The notes under the pieces: model-generated
What the model was told of the DNA's origin: nothing
What the model saw: only the letters and a program-made list of their open reading frames with translations
Databases searched by the model: none
Part shown: piece after piece, positions 1 to 7,994 of the stretch
Layout: each line of letters opens with the position of its first letter
How positions within the stretch are numbered: position 1 is the first letter of the stretch
Origin: Acidimicrobiaceae bacterium
GTDB taxonomy: Bacteria > Actinomycetota > Acidimicrobiia > Acidimicrobiales > RAAP-2
Assembly: GCA_003164275.1 (NCBI GenBank)
Contig: PLSY01000180.1
Coordinates: 15,316 to 25,747, forward strand
DNA length: 10,432 bases
Direction: 5' to 3'
Program-made: the position numbers and the translations under genes

Positions 1-824
1 AGTACCACGCGAATCAGCACCCTCCACTCCGGCGCGCCGAGGGCGAGTGCTGCCTCGCGCAGGGAGCCTGGCACGATGGCCACGACCTCTTGGGCCGCCC
101 GGGTCACGATCGGGAGCATCATCACGGCGAGCGCCATGCCGGCAGCCAGCCCCGTATGTCCCGAGTCGTGCCGTGGCTTCACCCAGAGTAGGAAGATGAA
201 CAGGCCGGCGATGATCGCCGGCGCCCCGGTCATGGCATCGACCACGGCCCCGACCATCCGAGCGAAGGGCCCGTTCGAACTCACCAGATAGGTGGCAGTG
301 AGTATCCCGAGAGGGACCGTGATGATTGTGGCGATTCCCACCTGCTCCACGGTCCCGACGATGGCCGCACCTACTCCAAGGTTGGTGATCTTGGCGTTCC
401 CGCCCAGATCCGACATGTCGGCGACCAGAAAATGGGGGTAATCCGTAAAGACGGCACTGAACCCCTTGATCACGACGTAGCTGATGACCGCGACCAAGGC
501 AGCGAAGGCCACGAGAGCCCCGGCCCAGATGGCCATCGTGGCGAGTCTGTCCTTCATGATCAGCACTCCGTAGAGCCTCCAGCACACGATGCCGTAGATC
601 ACGAAGAACAGGGCGAGGCAGCTGACGACGAACCCGAACGGCGCACTCGTGCTGCTCAGCGAAAAGACGGTCCACACGGTGGCCAGCGCCGCACCGACAG
701 ACCCGAACACCTCAATCAGTGTCGACGTTGGTACCCGGCGCTGGCGTTTTGGACGCTCAGGGATCAGGACTGCATTCGGCCCAGCGAGTTGCTGCGTTTG
801 GCCCCTGCGGGGCATTCCGGCCAT
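1..824 (-). CDS. pstA: Phosphate ABC transporter permease PstA (3' end beyond window)
   Basis: Inner-membrane permease subunit that with PstC forms the channel of the high-affinity phosphate importer. I translated 274 residues from the ATG at 824-822; the gene continues past position 1. The binding-protein-dependent permease EAA loop is visible near residues 257-271 (EAALALGAPEWRVLIRV), where the ATPase PstB docks. Hydrophobic helices lie near residues 38-57, 64-83, 96-118, 150-180, 193-213 and 225-245. The start overlaps the pstC stop as ATGA, so translation is probably coupled. Odd feature: about 90 residues with two extra predicted helices precede what looks like the canonical first helix. 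A second candidate start, ATG at 557 with GGAG about 8 bases upstream, would give a more usual length. I prefer 824 because of the overlap and the membrane-like composition of the extension. Family assignment is firm; the start is less so. Confidence 0.9.
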   Translation of the reverse strand, partial: MAGMPRRGQTQQLAGPNAVLIPERPKRQRRVPTSTLIEVFGSVGAALATVWTVFSLSSTSAPFGFVVSCLALFFVIYGIVCWRLYGVLIMKDRLATMAIWAGALVAFAALVAVISYVVIKGFSAVFTDYPHFLVADMSDLGGNAKITNLGVGAAIVGTVEQVGIATIITVPLGILTATYLVSSNGPFARMVGAVVDAMTGAPAIIAGLFIFLLWVKPRHDSGHTGLAAGMALAVMMLPIVTRAAQEVVAIVPGSLREAALALGAPEWRVLIRVV

Positions 825-1810
825 CACGAGACCACCCGTGAACGCGTGACTATGAGCCGGGCAACGATGTTGACCAGCAATGTGGTCCCGAACAGCACCA
901 GGCCAAGGAGAATCAGGGCACTCTGATCGAGGGGAGAGGCTGTGGTGAAGTCCTCGGTGATCTCCTTGGCGATCGAGCCAAGGCCATTGGGTCCCATCAG
1001 GGCAAACGTGAGGTGGTTTGCCTTCGACAGCACGAGCACGACGATCATCGTCTCGCCGAGTCCACGACCGAAGCCCAAGAGGAATGCCCCCACGATTCCG
1101 CTTCGCGAGAACGGAAGGATGACATCTGTGACCATCCCCCATCTGGTTCCGCCGAGTCCGAGAGCAGCCTCGCAGGCGTCTCTCGGAGTCTGCGCCATCA
1201 CTTCTCGGCTGACGGAAGTGATGATCGGGACGATGGTCGCCGCGGAGATGAGCCCGCAAGCGAAGATCGACTGCACGAACTCTCCCGGAGTCGGTGTCCG
1301 AAAGAAGGGGACGAATGCAAAATGATCAACCACCCACTTGGCCGGAGCCGCTTGGAGATTCGAGATTAAGAAGAGACCCCAGAAGCCGTAGACGATGCTC
1401 GGCACGGTTGCCAGCATGTCAACGGTGCCCGTCAGGAAGGCGCGCATCCAAACGGGGGCGTATTCGTTGATCATCAGCGCCGCAGCTAGGGAGATCGGGC
1501 CGGCAATGAGCACGGCAATGACGGCTATGGCCACGGAGCCGACCAGGAGTGGCATGGCTCCGAAGTGGCCGCTGTCCGGCGACCACGTCGGATCGGTAAT
1601 GAAGTGAATGCCTCCTTGCATGAGGGCACTCCACCCGTGCACGGAGAGAAACGCTACGACAGCGGCAAGGATTAACAGAACGACGAGACTGCTCGAGGCG
1701 AGGACGAATCGAAAGATCCTGTCGGCGCGTGTCACAGACCGGTTGATATGGATAGGCGTTTCGTCGATGCGCTCCGCTTCGAGCGGTGGCGGCGTAAGCA
1801 CAGCGGTCAT
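824..1810 (-). CDS. pstC: Phosphate ABC transporter permease PstC
   Basis: Partner permease of PstA in the phosphate importer. From the ATG at 1810-1808 it is 328 residues, normal for the family. A cytoplasmic N-terminus of about 30 residues precedes helix 1 (about 35-58); further helices are near 85-110, 130-150, 180-200, 235-260 and 297-320. The EAA loop is at about residues 214-232 (EAALGLGGTRWGMVTDVILP), followed by the GFGRGLGETM segment typical of PstC. An upstream in-frame ATG at 1903 exists, but it would add 31 non-family residues lying inside the previous gene. The 1810 start makes a 4-bp ATGA overlap with the upstream stop, and GGAG sits just before it. The stop overlaps the pstA start in the same way. 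That leaves it as the middle of a coupled block with the LAFTG protein upstream and PstA downstream. Confidence 0.93.
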   Translation of the reverse strand: MTAVLTPPPLEAERIDETPIHINRSVTRADRIFRFVLASSSLVVLLILAAVVAFLSVHGWSALMQGGIHFITDPTWSPDSGHFGAMPLLVGSVAIAVIAVLIAGPISLAAALMINEYAPVWMRAFLTGTVDMLATVPSIVYGFWGLFLISNLQAAPAKWVVDHFAFVPFFRTPTPGEFVQSIFACGLISAATIVPIITSVSREVMAQTPRDACEAALGLGGTRWGMVTDVILPFSRSGIVGAFLLGFGRGLGETMIVVLVLSKANHLTFALMGPNGLGSIAKEITEDFTTASPLDQSALILLGLVLFGTTLLVNIVARLIVTRSRVVS

Positions 1811-2544
1811 AGCTCCGACCTCTTCGCCAACAGCCATAATGCCGAGGACAACGCCACCAAAACGAAGCCCATGATGGCCACAACTGTCACCCACGGCGAC
1901 CACCCAGTGAACGCCAGCGTCGTGGCCGGGAGTGATACTTGCGCCGACACCGCGTTACTGGAGGCTGGCGCTGCTCCGGTCGTTGCCGTCACTGTCGGGA
2001 TTGTCGAGGACGAGGTAACAGCCGCTGTCGTGCCTGTCACGGCAAAAGGTGCCGAAAATAGCTTGGGTTGGGTGAAGTCATTCTGGTTCTCCCCAACGAA
2101 CAGCACGCATTGGCTCGTGGCGTCACAGACCGGCTGCCAGTTGGCCTGCTCTCCAAAGGTCGAGTTCGGGAGGGAAAAGATGGGGTAGCTCTTCTCGGAG
2201 AAGCTTCCATCGGCACCGACAAGGACCGTGTCGGCCTGCACGGTGTTCTCGTCGCAGGTTCCGAGGCTGACCGGAAGGTGGGCGGCATCACCGCCAGGGT
2301 CTGCACACTCGAGGATCACGATCCTCGAGTTAGGGGGGAACATCGAGTTCGGTCCAAGGGAGACTTGGATGGTTTGGTTGTTCTCGTACTGGCCTCCCTT
2401 CGGTTGGGGGGTAAGGAGAACGGACGGAGTGGACGCAGAGGCCGCGCCGCCCAGGAACACGAAGGCACCAATGACGAGGGCCAGCCCACCGCCAAACGCC
2501 AGGGTGTGTCGGACTACGGCCCCGGTTGCTCGGTCGTGGGTCAC
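1807..2544 (-). CDS. Neocarzinostatin-like surface protein with LAFTG sortase signal
   Basis: 245 residues from a GTG start at 2544; AAGGA lies about 6 bases upstream, and GTGA overlaps the stop of the preceding gene. A signal peptide covers about residues 1-38 (SASA cleavage region). The domain at about 40-170 has the two cysteine pairs expected for a neocarzinostatin-type Ig fold (C80/C97 and C140/C146) and the block shared by the window's four paralogues (ADGSF, YPIFSLP, FGE, CVLFVG, DFTQPKLFS). A Ser/Thr/Ala linker follows at 170-205, then LAFTG at 210-214, a helix at about 217-240 and a KRSEL tail. Known: class E sortases of actinobacteria attach LAXTG proteins to the wall. Inferred: this protein is wall-linked and works with the phosphate importer, since its stop overlaps the pstC start as ATGA. 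The true ligand is unknown, and a chromophore-carrier role is unlikely here. Confidence 0.75.
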   Translation of the reverse strand: MTHDRATGAVVRHTLAFGGGLALVIGAFVFLGGAASASTPSVLLTPQPKGGQYENNQTIQVSLGPNSMFPPNSRIVILECADPGGDAAHLPVSLGTCDENTVQADTVLVGADGSFSEKSYPIFSLPNSTFGEQANWQPVCDATSQCVLFVGENQNDFTQPKLFSAPFAVTGTTAAVTSSSTIPTVTATTGAAPASSNAVSAQVSLPATTLAFTGWSPWVTVVAIMGFVLVALSSALWLLAKRSEL

Positions 2545-3080
2545 GACGTTCCTTGTGTGGGAGACGGTGTGACCACGAAGGAGTGCGAGAAGACCTTCGG
2601 CTTCGTGAAGTCGGTCTGGTATTCACTGATCAACAGCACGCAGGGATGCGTTCGGTTGCAGACCGGTTGCCAGTTGCTCTGTTCTCCAAACGACGCGTCC
2701 GGAAGGTTGTAGATCGGGTACGAGGCCTCCTTGAAGGACCCGCCCTTGCCAACCAGGACCGTGTCGCCCTGAATGGTGTTCTCGTCGCATTGACCGAAGC
2801 GGGTGGGTAGTTTCTGCTTGGTCCCCACCTGATCCGAGCATTCGAGAATGTTGATCCTGCTGTTAGGAGAGAACAACTTGTTTGCTCCCATGGAGACGCT
2901 CACTGTCTCGCCGTCATGGAAGACCCAACCATGCCCTGTTCCGCTGACCATCACCGCTGGAGCAGACGCTGCGTCAGCCTCCGTCGCCACCAATCCGACC
3001 GGCAACACTGCAGACAGCGAAAACAAACAGGCTGCCAGCAGCATGCCGGGCCGGGTCCGACGCGATCCGAGGTGCCTCAT
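2541..3080 (-). CDS. Secreted neocarzinostatin-like protein, no anchor
   Basis: 179 residues from the ATG at 3080, one base after the stop of the large upstream gene, with GAGGG about 5 bases before the start. Longer in-frame starts exist inside the upstream repeat region but would read the repeats out of frame, so I reject them. A signal peptide with RR in its n-region runs to about residue 38 (ADA-AS). The rest is a single neocarzinostatin-like domain with cysteines at 81, 98, 141 and 147, and the shared block GGSFKEASYPIYNLP, FGEQ, CVLL, DFTKPKVFSHSF. It ends nine residues after the domain (PSPTQGTS) with no transmembrane segment or sorting motif, so it is probably released or bound non-covalently. 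Its closest relative in the window appears to be the downstream LAFTG protein (both share CDENT, DTVLVG and NWQPVC). Its stop overlaps the next GTG start. Function unknown. Confidence 0.72.
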   Translation of the reverse strand: MRHLGSRRTRPGMLLAACLFSLSAVLPVGLVATEADAASAPAVMVSGTGHGWVFHDGETVSVSMGANKLFSPNSRINILECSDQVGTKQKLPTRFGQCDENTIQGDTVLVGKGGSFKEASYPIYNLPDASFGEQSNWQPVCNRTHPCVLLISEYQTDFTKPKVFSHSFVVTPSPTQGTS

Positions 3081-3081
3081 G

Positions 3082-6000
3082 TCAACCCTCCGATCCAAAG
3101 AATGTGGCGTCCCCGGCGTTGAAGATGCCTCCGTCGGAGGCCACCAGCCAGTAGCCGCGACCGTCGTTCGTCGCGGACATGCCGACCATCGGCTGGTTGA
3201 GGTGGACATTCCCGGTCGAACCTTGGAATGTGGCGTCACCGAAGGCGAAGATGCCGCCATCAGAGGCGACCAGCCAGTAGCCCTTCCCTCCACTAGTGGA
3301 AGCCATCCCCACGATCGGTTGATTGAGATGGATATTCCCGGTCGAACCGTGGAAGGTGGCGTCTCCGAAGCTGAAGATGCCGCCATCAGAGGCGACCAGC
3401 CAGTAGCCCTGGCCGTCGGGGGTGGAAGCCATGCCCACGATGGGCTTGTTGAGGTGAAGGCTGCCGGTCGAACCGTGGAAGGTGGCGTCTCCGAAGCTGA
3501 AGATGCCGCCATCAGAGGCGACCAGCCAGTAGCCCCGACCATCGGAAGTGGCGGCCAGGCCCACGATGGGCTTATTGAGGGGGGAAGTTGCCGATGCTGC
3601 GGCCACAGCTGCCGGGGTGAACGAGACAGTGACACTTCCGGGAATATTCACTGAGTCGGCGGTATCGGTAGCGGTAAAGGAAACGGACTCCGCCTTGGTG
3701 TCAGAGACGGCGAACGTGGCTGAGCCGGAGGAGTCGGTGGACACGGAGCTGGGAGTGATGACCACCGTCGCGCTGGACGACTTCAGGGCAACGGCTCTCC
3801 CCGATACCGGCAACCCGTCAGCGTCAAAGAGCAGCACGGTGATGATTGCTGTCGACTGTCCGTCTGCAGGCACGCTCGAAGCGCTCGAGACAATGACGCA
3901 GTCCTCGGTCGCCGGCAGTATTGGCGGTGGTGTCCCGAAGGTGACTGTCACCGTCGGCGAGACGGCCAGGTCACTGTCGTCCACATCAATCGCTTCGAAC
4001 CCGACGAATTCGGGAGTCGTATCAGTCACAGTGAACGTCGCTGTGCCATTCGCCTGGGTCACTGGCGAAACGGCAGTTATCACGGCGTGCCCGTCACCCT
4101 GGGTCAACTGGACCGTCTTGCCGGCCACCGGATTGCCGAAGTGGTCATTGAGGACGACCGAGATCGTCGATGCGGTGCTTCCATCGGCGTCAACTGCACT
4201 CGGAGTGGCCGAGATGGTCGACGCCGTCCCGTCGACCGGTCCAGCCGCGAAGTTGACCGTCAGCGGCGTTGTGGGAGCCAACGCCAGATTGTTGTCGGTG
4301 ACGTCGGTCGCCGTCAGCGTCACCGTTTCGGCCACCGTGTCCCGCACCTGGAATTCGGCCAGCCCATCGGGTCCGGTCACTCCGGCCACGCCCGTCCCAC
4401 TGGGCAGGATCGGGGTGATCGACACTTTCACATCGGGCACTGTCAGGGCGACGTTCACCGTCTTGCCAGACAACGGGTTCCCATTCGAGTCATTGACCGT
4501 GACCAGAACATTCGCGGTGGCGAGGCCGTCGGCGGTGACAGGGGAGCTGGGCTGGATGACCACGGTCGAGAGGGTCGCAGAGGGAGTGGGTCCTTGTGAC
4601 GCCTGGAACACAACAGTGGCCGTCTGGACGATGGGTATCGAGTCAGCGGTGTCCTTGGCGGTGAAGGTCACCGACTCGGCCACAGTGTCGGTGACCGCGA
4701 ACTGCACTGTGCCCGCCGTGTCCGAGGTTCCCGACGCCGGTTGCACCCCGGCCGTCGTCGATGAGGCCATCAGCGTCACTGTCCTGCCCGCCACCGGTGA
4801 TGCGCCACCGGCCGTCTTGAGGGTGACGATGACTGTGGTGCCTCCCCCGGTGCCGACGACTGCGGGGGACTGCAGGGCCGAAACGGTTGAGTCCGAACCC
4901 GAGACGACAAGGCTCCCGAAGGTCACCGTGGCCGGGCTGGACAGGGTGACTGTGCCCACCTTGGCCGTATAGGTGACCAGCTCGGCGGTCTGGTCGGTGA
5001 CGGTGAAGGTGGCCACACCGCTGGCATTTGTGGTGGCCGACACCGCGGTGATGGTCGAGTGGGCCCCGGTGTCCTGGGTCATGGTCACCGCTTGGCCGGC
5101 GATAGGCCCGGCCGTCGTCCCCTGGTCACGCAAGGTGACGGTGAGGGTGGAGGTGGTGGCGCCGTCGGCGGCCACCGCCGTCGGAGACGCCACGATCTTG
5201 GAGGCGGTGGGAGAGATGACCGGTGCCTGGAAGGTCACCGCCGCCGTCTGGGTGATGGCCGTGGACCCGATGGTGGCGTGATAGGTCACGGCCTCAGCCG
5301 TCGGGTCGGTGACCTTGAAGGTGGCCTGCCCGTTGGCGTCGGTGGTGGCCGAGATGGCGGTGACCACCGAGGTCGTGCTGCTGGCCGTCACGGTGACCGG
5401 AGTGCCCGCGGCCACCGGCACAGTGGCCGACTGGGAGTTGGTGCCGAGCCCGGTAACCGTGACGGTGGACGAATCGACCCCGTCGGCCACGGCCGTCGTC
5501 GGACTGGCCGTCACCGTCGAGAGGGCCGCACTCGGGGCGGTGGCCTGGGTGGGGGCCGAGCCGTCGCCGGGGTTGGCCCCGCTGTCGCCCGCCGTCGGGG
5601 TGATCCAGAAGGCCTGGGAGAAGATGTGGGGCTGGGTGAAGTCCTGGGTGCTCAGCCCGATGTAGAGCACGCACTCGTTGCCCAGGTTGCACTGCGTCGG
5701 GTTCGACGCCGTCTCACCGAACGAGGCTGACGGCAGCGAGTAGATCGGGTAGTCCTTGATGTCGAAGGACCCGTCGGCATTGGGGAGGATGGTGTTGCCG
5801 TAGTTGGTGTTGGTGTCGCACGCCGAGGGCAGGGTGGGTAGAACGCCGTTAGGAGCGTTGCACTCGACGATGAGGACGGACTCGGTCGAGGTGAACAGGC
5901 TGTTGGCCGGGACCGTGACCTCGACGCTCTGGCCGCTCGAGAACGGGGTGCCAGGGGTGAACGGCGACTCGGCGAGGACAGTGCCGGGGACCTGCTCACC

Positions 6001-6144
6001 GGAGGTGAGAGTGGCGCCACCTGCTTTCCCGATTGCCACCACCGAGATGAGCAGAAGGACGACGGAACCGAGAATGAGGGCCCACCTACGTTGGTGCTTG
6101 GCACGCCCATTTGTCGAGCCTGTCTTCTTATGCCGCTTGATCAC
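3082..6144 (-). CDS. Large surface protein: neocarzinostatin-like + six Big repeats + four YWLVASDGG repeats
   Basis: 1020 residues from GTG 6144, chosen because AGAGG lies about 9 bases upstream; an in-frame GTG at 6216 has no properly spaced site. A Lys/Arg-rich n-region and a helix at about 22-40 form a signal sequence or N-terminal anchor. Residues about 44-186 are neocarzinostatin-like (cysteines 95, 109, 152, 158) and nearly identical to the first gene of the series. Six bacterial Ig-like group 1 (invasin-type) repeats of about 100 residues follow at about 205-843; each has an ADG motif, then a [12 protein letters not shown] motif and AExVTFTA. Four 42-residue repeats close the protein (856-1020: LNx[30 protein letters not shown]). 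The layout suggests a stalk holding two binding modules away from the cell. No C-terminal sorting signal is visible. It lies between pstS and pstC; its role is unknown. Confidence 0.8.
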   Translation of the reverse strand: MIKRHKKTGSTNGRAKHQRRWALILGSVVLLLISVVAIGKAGGATLTSGEQVPGTVLAESPFTPGTPFSSGQSVEVTVPANSLFTSTESVLIVECNAPNGVLPTLPSACDTNTNYGNTILPNADGSFDIKDYPIYSLPSASFGETASNPTQCNLGNECVLYIGLSTQDFTQPHIFSQAFWITPTAGDSGANPGDGSAPTQATAPSAALSTVTASPTTAVADGVDSSTVTVTGLGTNSQSATVPVAAGTPVTVTASSTTSVVTAISATTDANGQATFKVTDPTAEAVTYHATIGSTAITQTAAVTFQAPVISPTASKIVASPTAVAADGATTSTLTVTLRDQGTTAGPIAGQAVTMTQDTGAHSTITAVSATTNASGVATFTVTDQTAELVTYTAKVGTVTLSSPATVTFGSLVVSGSDSTVSALQSPAVVGTGGGTTVIVTLKTAGGASPVAGRTVTLMASSTTAGVQPASGTSDTAGTVQFAVTDTVAESVTFTAKDTADSIPIVQTATVVFQASQGPTPSATLSTVVIQPSSPVTADGLATANVLVTVNDSNGNPLSGKTVNVALTVPDVKVSITPILPSGTGVAGVTGPDGLAEFQVRDTVAETVTLTATDVTDNNLALAPTTPLTVNFAAGPVDGTASTISATPSAVDADGSTASTISVVLNDHFGNPVAGKTVQLTQGDGHAVITAVSPVTQANGTATFTVTDTTPEFVGFEAIDVDDSDLAVSPTVTVTFGTPPPILPATEDCVIVSSASSVPADGQSTAIITVLLFDADGLPVSGRAVALKSSSATVVITPSSVSTDSSGSATFAVSDTKAESVSFTATDTADSVNIPGSVTVSFTPAAVAAASATSPLNKPIVGLAATSDGRGYWLVASDGGIFSFGDATFHGSTGSLHLNKPIVGMASTPDGQGYWLVASDGGIFSFGDATFHGSTGNIHLNQPIVGMASTSGGKGYWLVASDGGIFAFGDATFQGSTGNVHLNQPMVGMSATNDGRGYWLVASDGGIFNAGDATFFGSEG
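3085..3579 (-). repeat. Four tandem 126-bp coding repeats (42-residue YWLVASDGG units)
   Basis: The 3' end of the large surface-protein gene holds four head-to-tail units of 126 bp (the last 117 bp). Each encodes LNxPIVGM, a short variable turn, [14 protein letters not shown] and a GDATFxGS ending. Units one and two share long stretches of identical DNA exactly 126 bp apart, for example GTCGAACCGTGGAAGGTGGC at 3341 and 3467. The aromatic-rich, Gly-Asp-turn pattern looks like β-propeller blades, but that fold is inferred. The near-identity at DNA level points to recent expansion or homogenisation. Confidence 0.9.
3616..5532 (-). repeat. Six divergent Ig-like (Big_1/invasin-type) coding repeats
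   Basis: Six tandem domains of about 95-110 residues within the large surface protein. Each starts near a (S/T)(T/K)xxAxPxxxxADG motif and carries Gxx(V/A)xGxxVxLT, then a (T/S)(D/N)xxGxATFxVTD motif and AExVTFTA. Unlike the 126-bp repeats they are diverged at DNA level, so they are older. Known: such domains stack into rigid stalks in surface proteins. The low stop-codon content of this composition gives long spurious open frames on the opposite strand. Confidence 0.8.
5614..6020 (-). repeat. Duplicated neocarzinostatin-like coding segment (copy 1; copy 2 at 8151-8557)
   Basis: This stretch aligns without gaps, at a constant offset of 2537 bp, with 8151-8557 in the first gene of the series. 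The alignment includes an 85-bp perfectly identical block (5786-5870 and 8323-8407) and another long near-identical block at 5614-5660. Third codon positions are conserved too, so this is recent duplication or gene conversion rather than only protein-level selection. Confidence 0.88.
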
Positions 6145-6314
6145 TGATGATTGCCTCTGTGTCTTCCCGAGATTCCTGTGGCTGTCTGCTGTGGTTGTGC
6201 AAACTGTCCGTGACACCCTTCGACCCGGGGGTCCGGCGATTGCTCGCCGAACCCTCGGGCCTTAGGACCTGCTCCGAACGAATCATGCGATCCGCTCGGT
6301 CTGATTGACGATGG
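6145..6314. other. Intergenic spacer between pstS and the large surface-protein gene
   Basis: A 170-bp gap, the largest inside the minus-strand series. It contains the strong hairpin at 6224-6259 and the AGAGG ribosome-binding site for the gene starting at 6144. I see no convincing -10/-35 pair and no U-tract after the hairpin. An in-frame GTG at 6216 would extend the downstream gene into this spacer, but AAGGG sits almost against it, so I do not use it. Confidence 0.6.
6224..6259 (-). terminator. Strong intergenic hairpin after pstS (attenuator or mRNA-stabilising element)
   Basis: Read on the minus strand, this is a 16-bp stem with a GCAA tetraloop of the GNRA type. The arms are at 6259-6244 and 6239-6224, with one A/C mismatch and one U-G wobble. 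It lies about 55 bases after the pstS stop. No run of U follows, so it is unlikely to be a complete intrinsic terminator. Known: hairpins after the binding-protein gene of ABC operons commonly protect the upstream mRNA and lower downstream expression. I infer the same here, giving more PstS than the genes after it. Confidence 0.6.
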
Positions 6315-7901
6315 CTAGCTCTGTGCGTTGGCCACCGTCGTGATGGCCGGCGTGCCATTTCCTGCCGTGCTGCCTGAGTTCAGTCCCGATGCGCAGGTGG
6401 TGTTCGGAGCCGAGATTCCGTCGGCGGGGGTAGCCGTAGCTGCCACGCCCGTCGTATCGGTCAGACGGGTGAACCCGAAGGACGAGATCAGCGTCGTGAG
6501 CTCGGTATCGAAGTTGAGCCCGGTCGAGTTGTCCTTGCCCTTTTGGATTGCCGTCTGCGAGTCACAGATCCAGTTCAAGAACCCTGCCGTTGATGCCTTC
6601 ACGGTGTCCGTCCGATAGATGTTGTAGAGGACCCGCGCTGTCGGATAGGCGTTCGAGAAGATGAAGCCAGCACTCGCAGCCTTCTCATTGAGGTTGATCT
6701 TGGACACAGCTGACGAGGTCGTACCGATCGCCACCGCAGCGGAGTACGGGACGGTGTTGAGTACGCCGTTCGACTCGTAGTACAGAGACGTGGACGCCTC
6801 GACGGCCTGGTCGACCAGGTCCCCGGGGAAGTCCTTGGCAGCAAAGTCACCGATCTGGGAGGCGTTGTTCTCCAAGGCCACATGGGGAGTGTTTGGAGAC
6901 GGTGCCGTCGCCGTGTTGGGATCGACGGCCGCGTTGACGTTGGTGTTCGATGTGCATCCACCGCCGGTCACTCCGCTCTCGGCGAAGCCGGCGAACGTGG
7001 CAACCGTGCCCGAGGACGGGTTCACACCCACGATCCGAATCGGGATCCCGATCGGAGTGCCCTGTCCAACGGCCTTGCCGCCGGCGAGGTTGGTGAGCTG
7101 ACCCCAGTCAGTGATTCGAGTTGAGTCGGTGGCACACCACAGCCGGTAGGCCGTGCTGTTCGCTCCCCCGGTGTTGTCGCTGTTGGATACGTCGGTGAAC
7201 GGAGTTCCTGTGTACGGACCGTTCACCGGATCACCGGGAAGCCAGCCCTTGGCCACCGGGCCAATGGCTCCCCCGTTGATCGAGGCGTACGGGCTGCCCG
7301 CCGGCACCGTACCGTAGGTCGACGGGTTGATGCTTGGAAGGTCGACAGCGGGGACGCCGTCTTTGGCATACCCGGTCGAAGCCAGTGTTGAGCACGCAGT
7401 GCCAGCTGGCTTCGAGGACCTTGCAAAGTCGACTGGAAGCGGTGAGTTGATCGTTCCGCAGAGTTGGCTCTGGCCAGCACCGGAACCGACATCATCGACG
7501 CCTTCGGCCACCTCAGTGCGGTCCCAGTTGTCGGTGGTGTCGGTGGTGTCGGTGTTGGCGTTGGCCTCGCAATAGCTCTGCTGATTGCCTGTCGATGAGG
7601 TGAGAAGCGTGTTGTAGAGAGTGGTCTCTGTTCCGTTGTTCAGCGAGCAGCCGTACAGGCCAGCACCGGTGTAAAGGTCACCGATCTTCTGCATCATGAA
7701 GAAGGTGGTGTCTGAGCCGGTGCCGCGGATGGCGGACACCTTTCCGTTGACGAAGCTGGGTGCGACGGGCGTCGCCCCTCCGGGAGGATCGGCGGTGGCG
7801 GCCGAGGCCGTCCCTACCCCCATTCCCGCAGCGGCGATCAGCACGGCGAATCCGGCTGATCCGGCCACCGCTAAGCGACGACCTAGTCTTTTATGATTCA
7901 T
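6315..7901 (-). CDS. pstS: PstS-like secreted phosphate-binding protein
   Basis: 528 residues from the ATG at 7901, chosen for AAGGAG about 10 bases upstream; an in-frame ATG at 7931 lacks this. The signal peptide ends at about residue 34-35 (GTASA-AT), a type I site with no lipobox cysteine. The mature N-terminus has IRGTGSDTT (about 58-66), matching the phosphate-binding Gly/Ser/Thr loop position of PstS, and DFARSSKP at about 158-165, like the DxAxSSR segment. A later KASTAGFLNWICDSQ region resembles the C-terminal lobe. It is longer than usual PstS proteins (about 320-380) and has eight cysteines in the mature part, perhaps four disulfides. Position in a series with pstC and pstA supports the role. 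Divergence leaves some room for another oxyanion ligand. It should capture phosphate outside the membrane and deliver it to PstC/PstA. Confidence 0.75.
   Translation of the reverse strand: MNHKRLGRRLAVAGSAGFAVLIAAAGMGVGTASAATADPPGGATPVAPSFVNGKVSAIRGTGSDTTFFMMQKIGDLYTGAGLYGCSLNNGTETTLYNTLLTSSTGNQQSYCEANANTDTTDTTDNWDRTEVAEGVDDVGSGAGQSQLCGTINSPLPVDFARSSKPAGTACSTLASTGYAKDGVPAVDLPSINPSTYGTVPAGSPYASINGGAIGPVAKGWLPGDPVNGPYTGTPFTDVSNSDNTGGANSTAYRLWCATDSTRITDWGQLTNLAGGKAVGQGTPIGIPIRIVGVNPSSGTVATFAGFAESGVTGGGCTSNTNVNAAVDPNTATAPSPNTPHVALENNASQIGDFAAKDFPGDLVDQAVEASTSLYYESNGVLNTVPYSAAVAIGTTSSAVSKINLNEKAASAGFIFSNAYPTARVLYNIYRTDTVKASTAGFLNWICDSQTAIQKGKDNSTGLNFDTELTTLISSFGFTRLTDTTGVAATATPADGISAPNTTCASGLNSGSTAGNGTPAITTVANAQS
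7531..7554 (-). repeat. Short 9-bp tandem repeat in pstS
   Basis: TCGGTGGTG occurs twice in tandem, followed by a partial third copy (TCGGTG). On the coding strand it encodes an Asp-Thr-Thr run in a low-complexity, Thr/Asn-rich surface loop of the PstS-like protein. Such a repeat could vary in copy number by slippage without breaking the frame. Confidence 0.6.
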
Positions 7902-7994
7902 TTCCGGTGTTCTCCTTGATTGAGTGAGCAATACAGTCAGTCGATTGGGCCCGACCTCCCCATGTGGCGGGTATGCCGGGCATCACAGTTGGAT

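Noticed and set aside
3024..3043. LAAC lipobox-like motif in the signal peptide of the 2541-3080 protein
   Set aside because: The cysteine is at residue 18, with only about five hydrophobic residues before it and most of the hydrophobic core after it. A type I cleavage near ADA-AS fits better.
3085..3579. Regularly spaced repeats considered as CRISPR or a repeat array
   Set aside because: The 126-bp period is a whole number of codons, the reading frame is unbroken, and there are no unique spacers.
3081..3635. Extension of the small secreted protein upstream to 3635
   Set aside because: This would read the 126-bp repeats in a second frame and produce Ser/Pro/Trp-rich sequence. The ATG at 3080 with GAGGG and a signal peptide is far better.
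3548..4972. Long open frame on the plus strand (about 474 codons) opposite the large surface-protein gene
   Set aside because: It is the mirror of Val/Thr/Ser-rich Ig-like repeats, whose codons give few stops on the opposite strand. It has no ribosome site and no coherent domain pattern, while the minus-strand frame has clear domains.
7902..7994. GC-rich partial hairpin between the first small gene and pstS
   Set aside because: Only a 5-bp GCCCG/CGGGC stem with a large irregular interior is visible, so I do not call a terminator.
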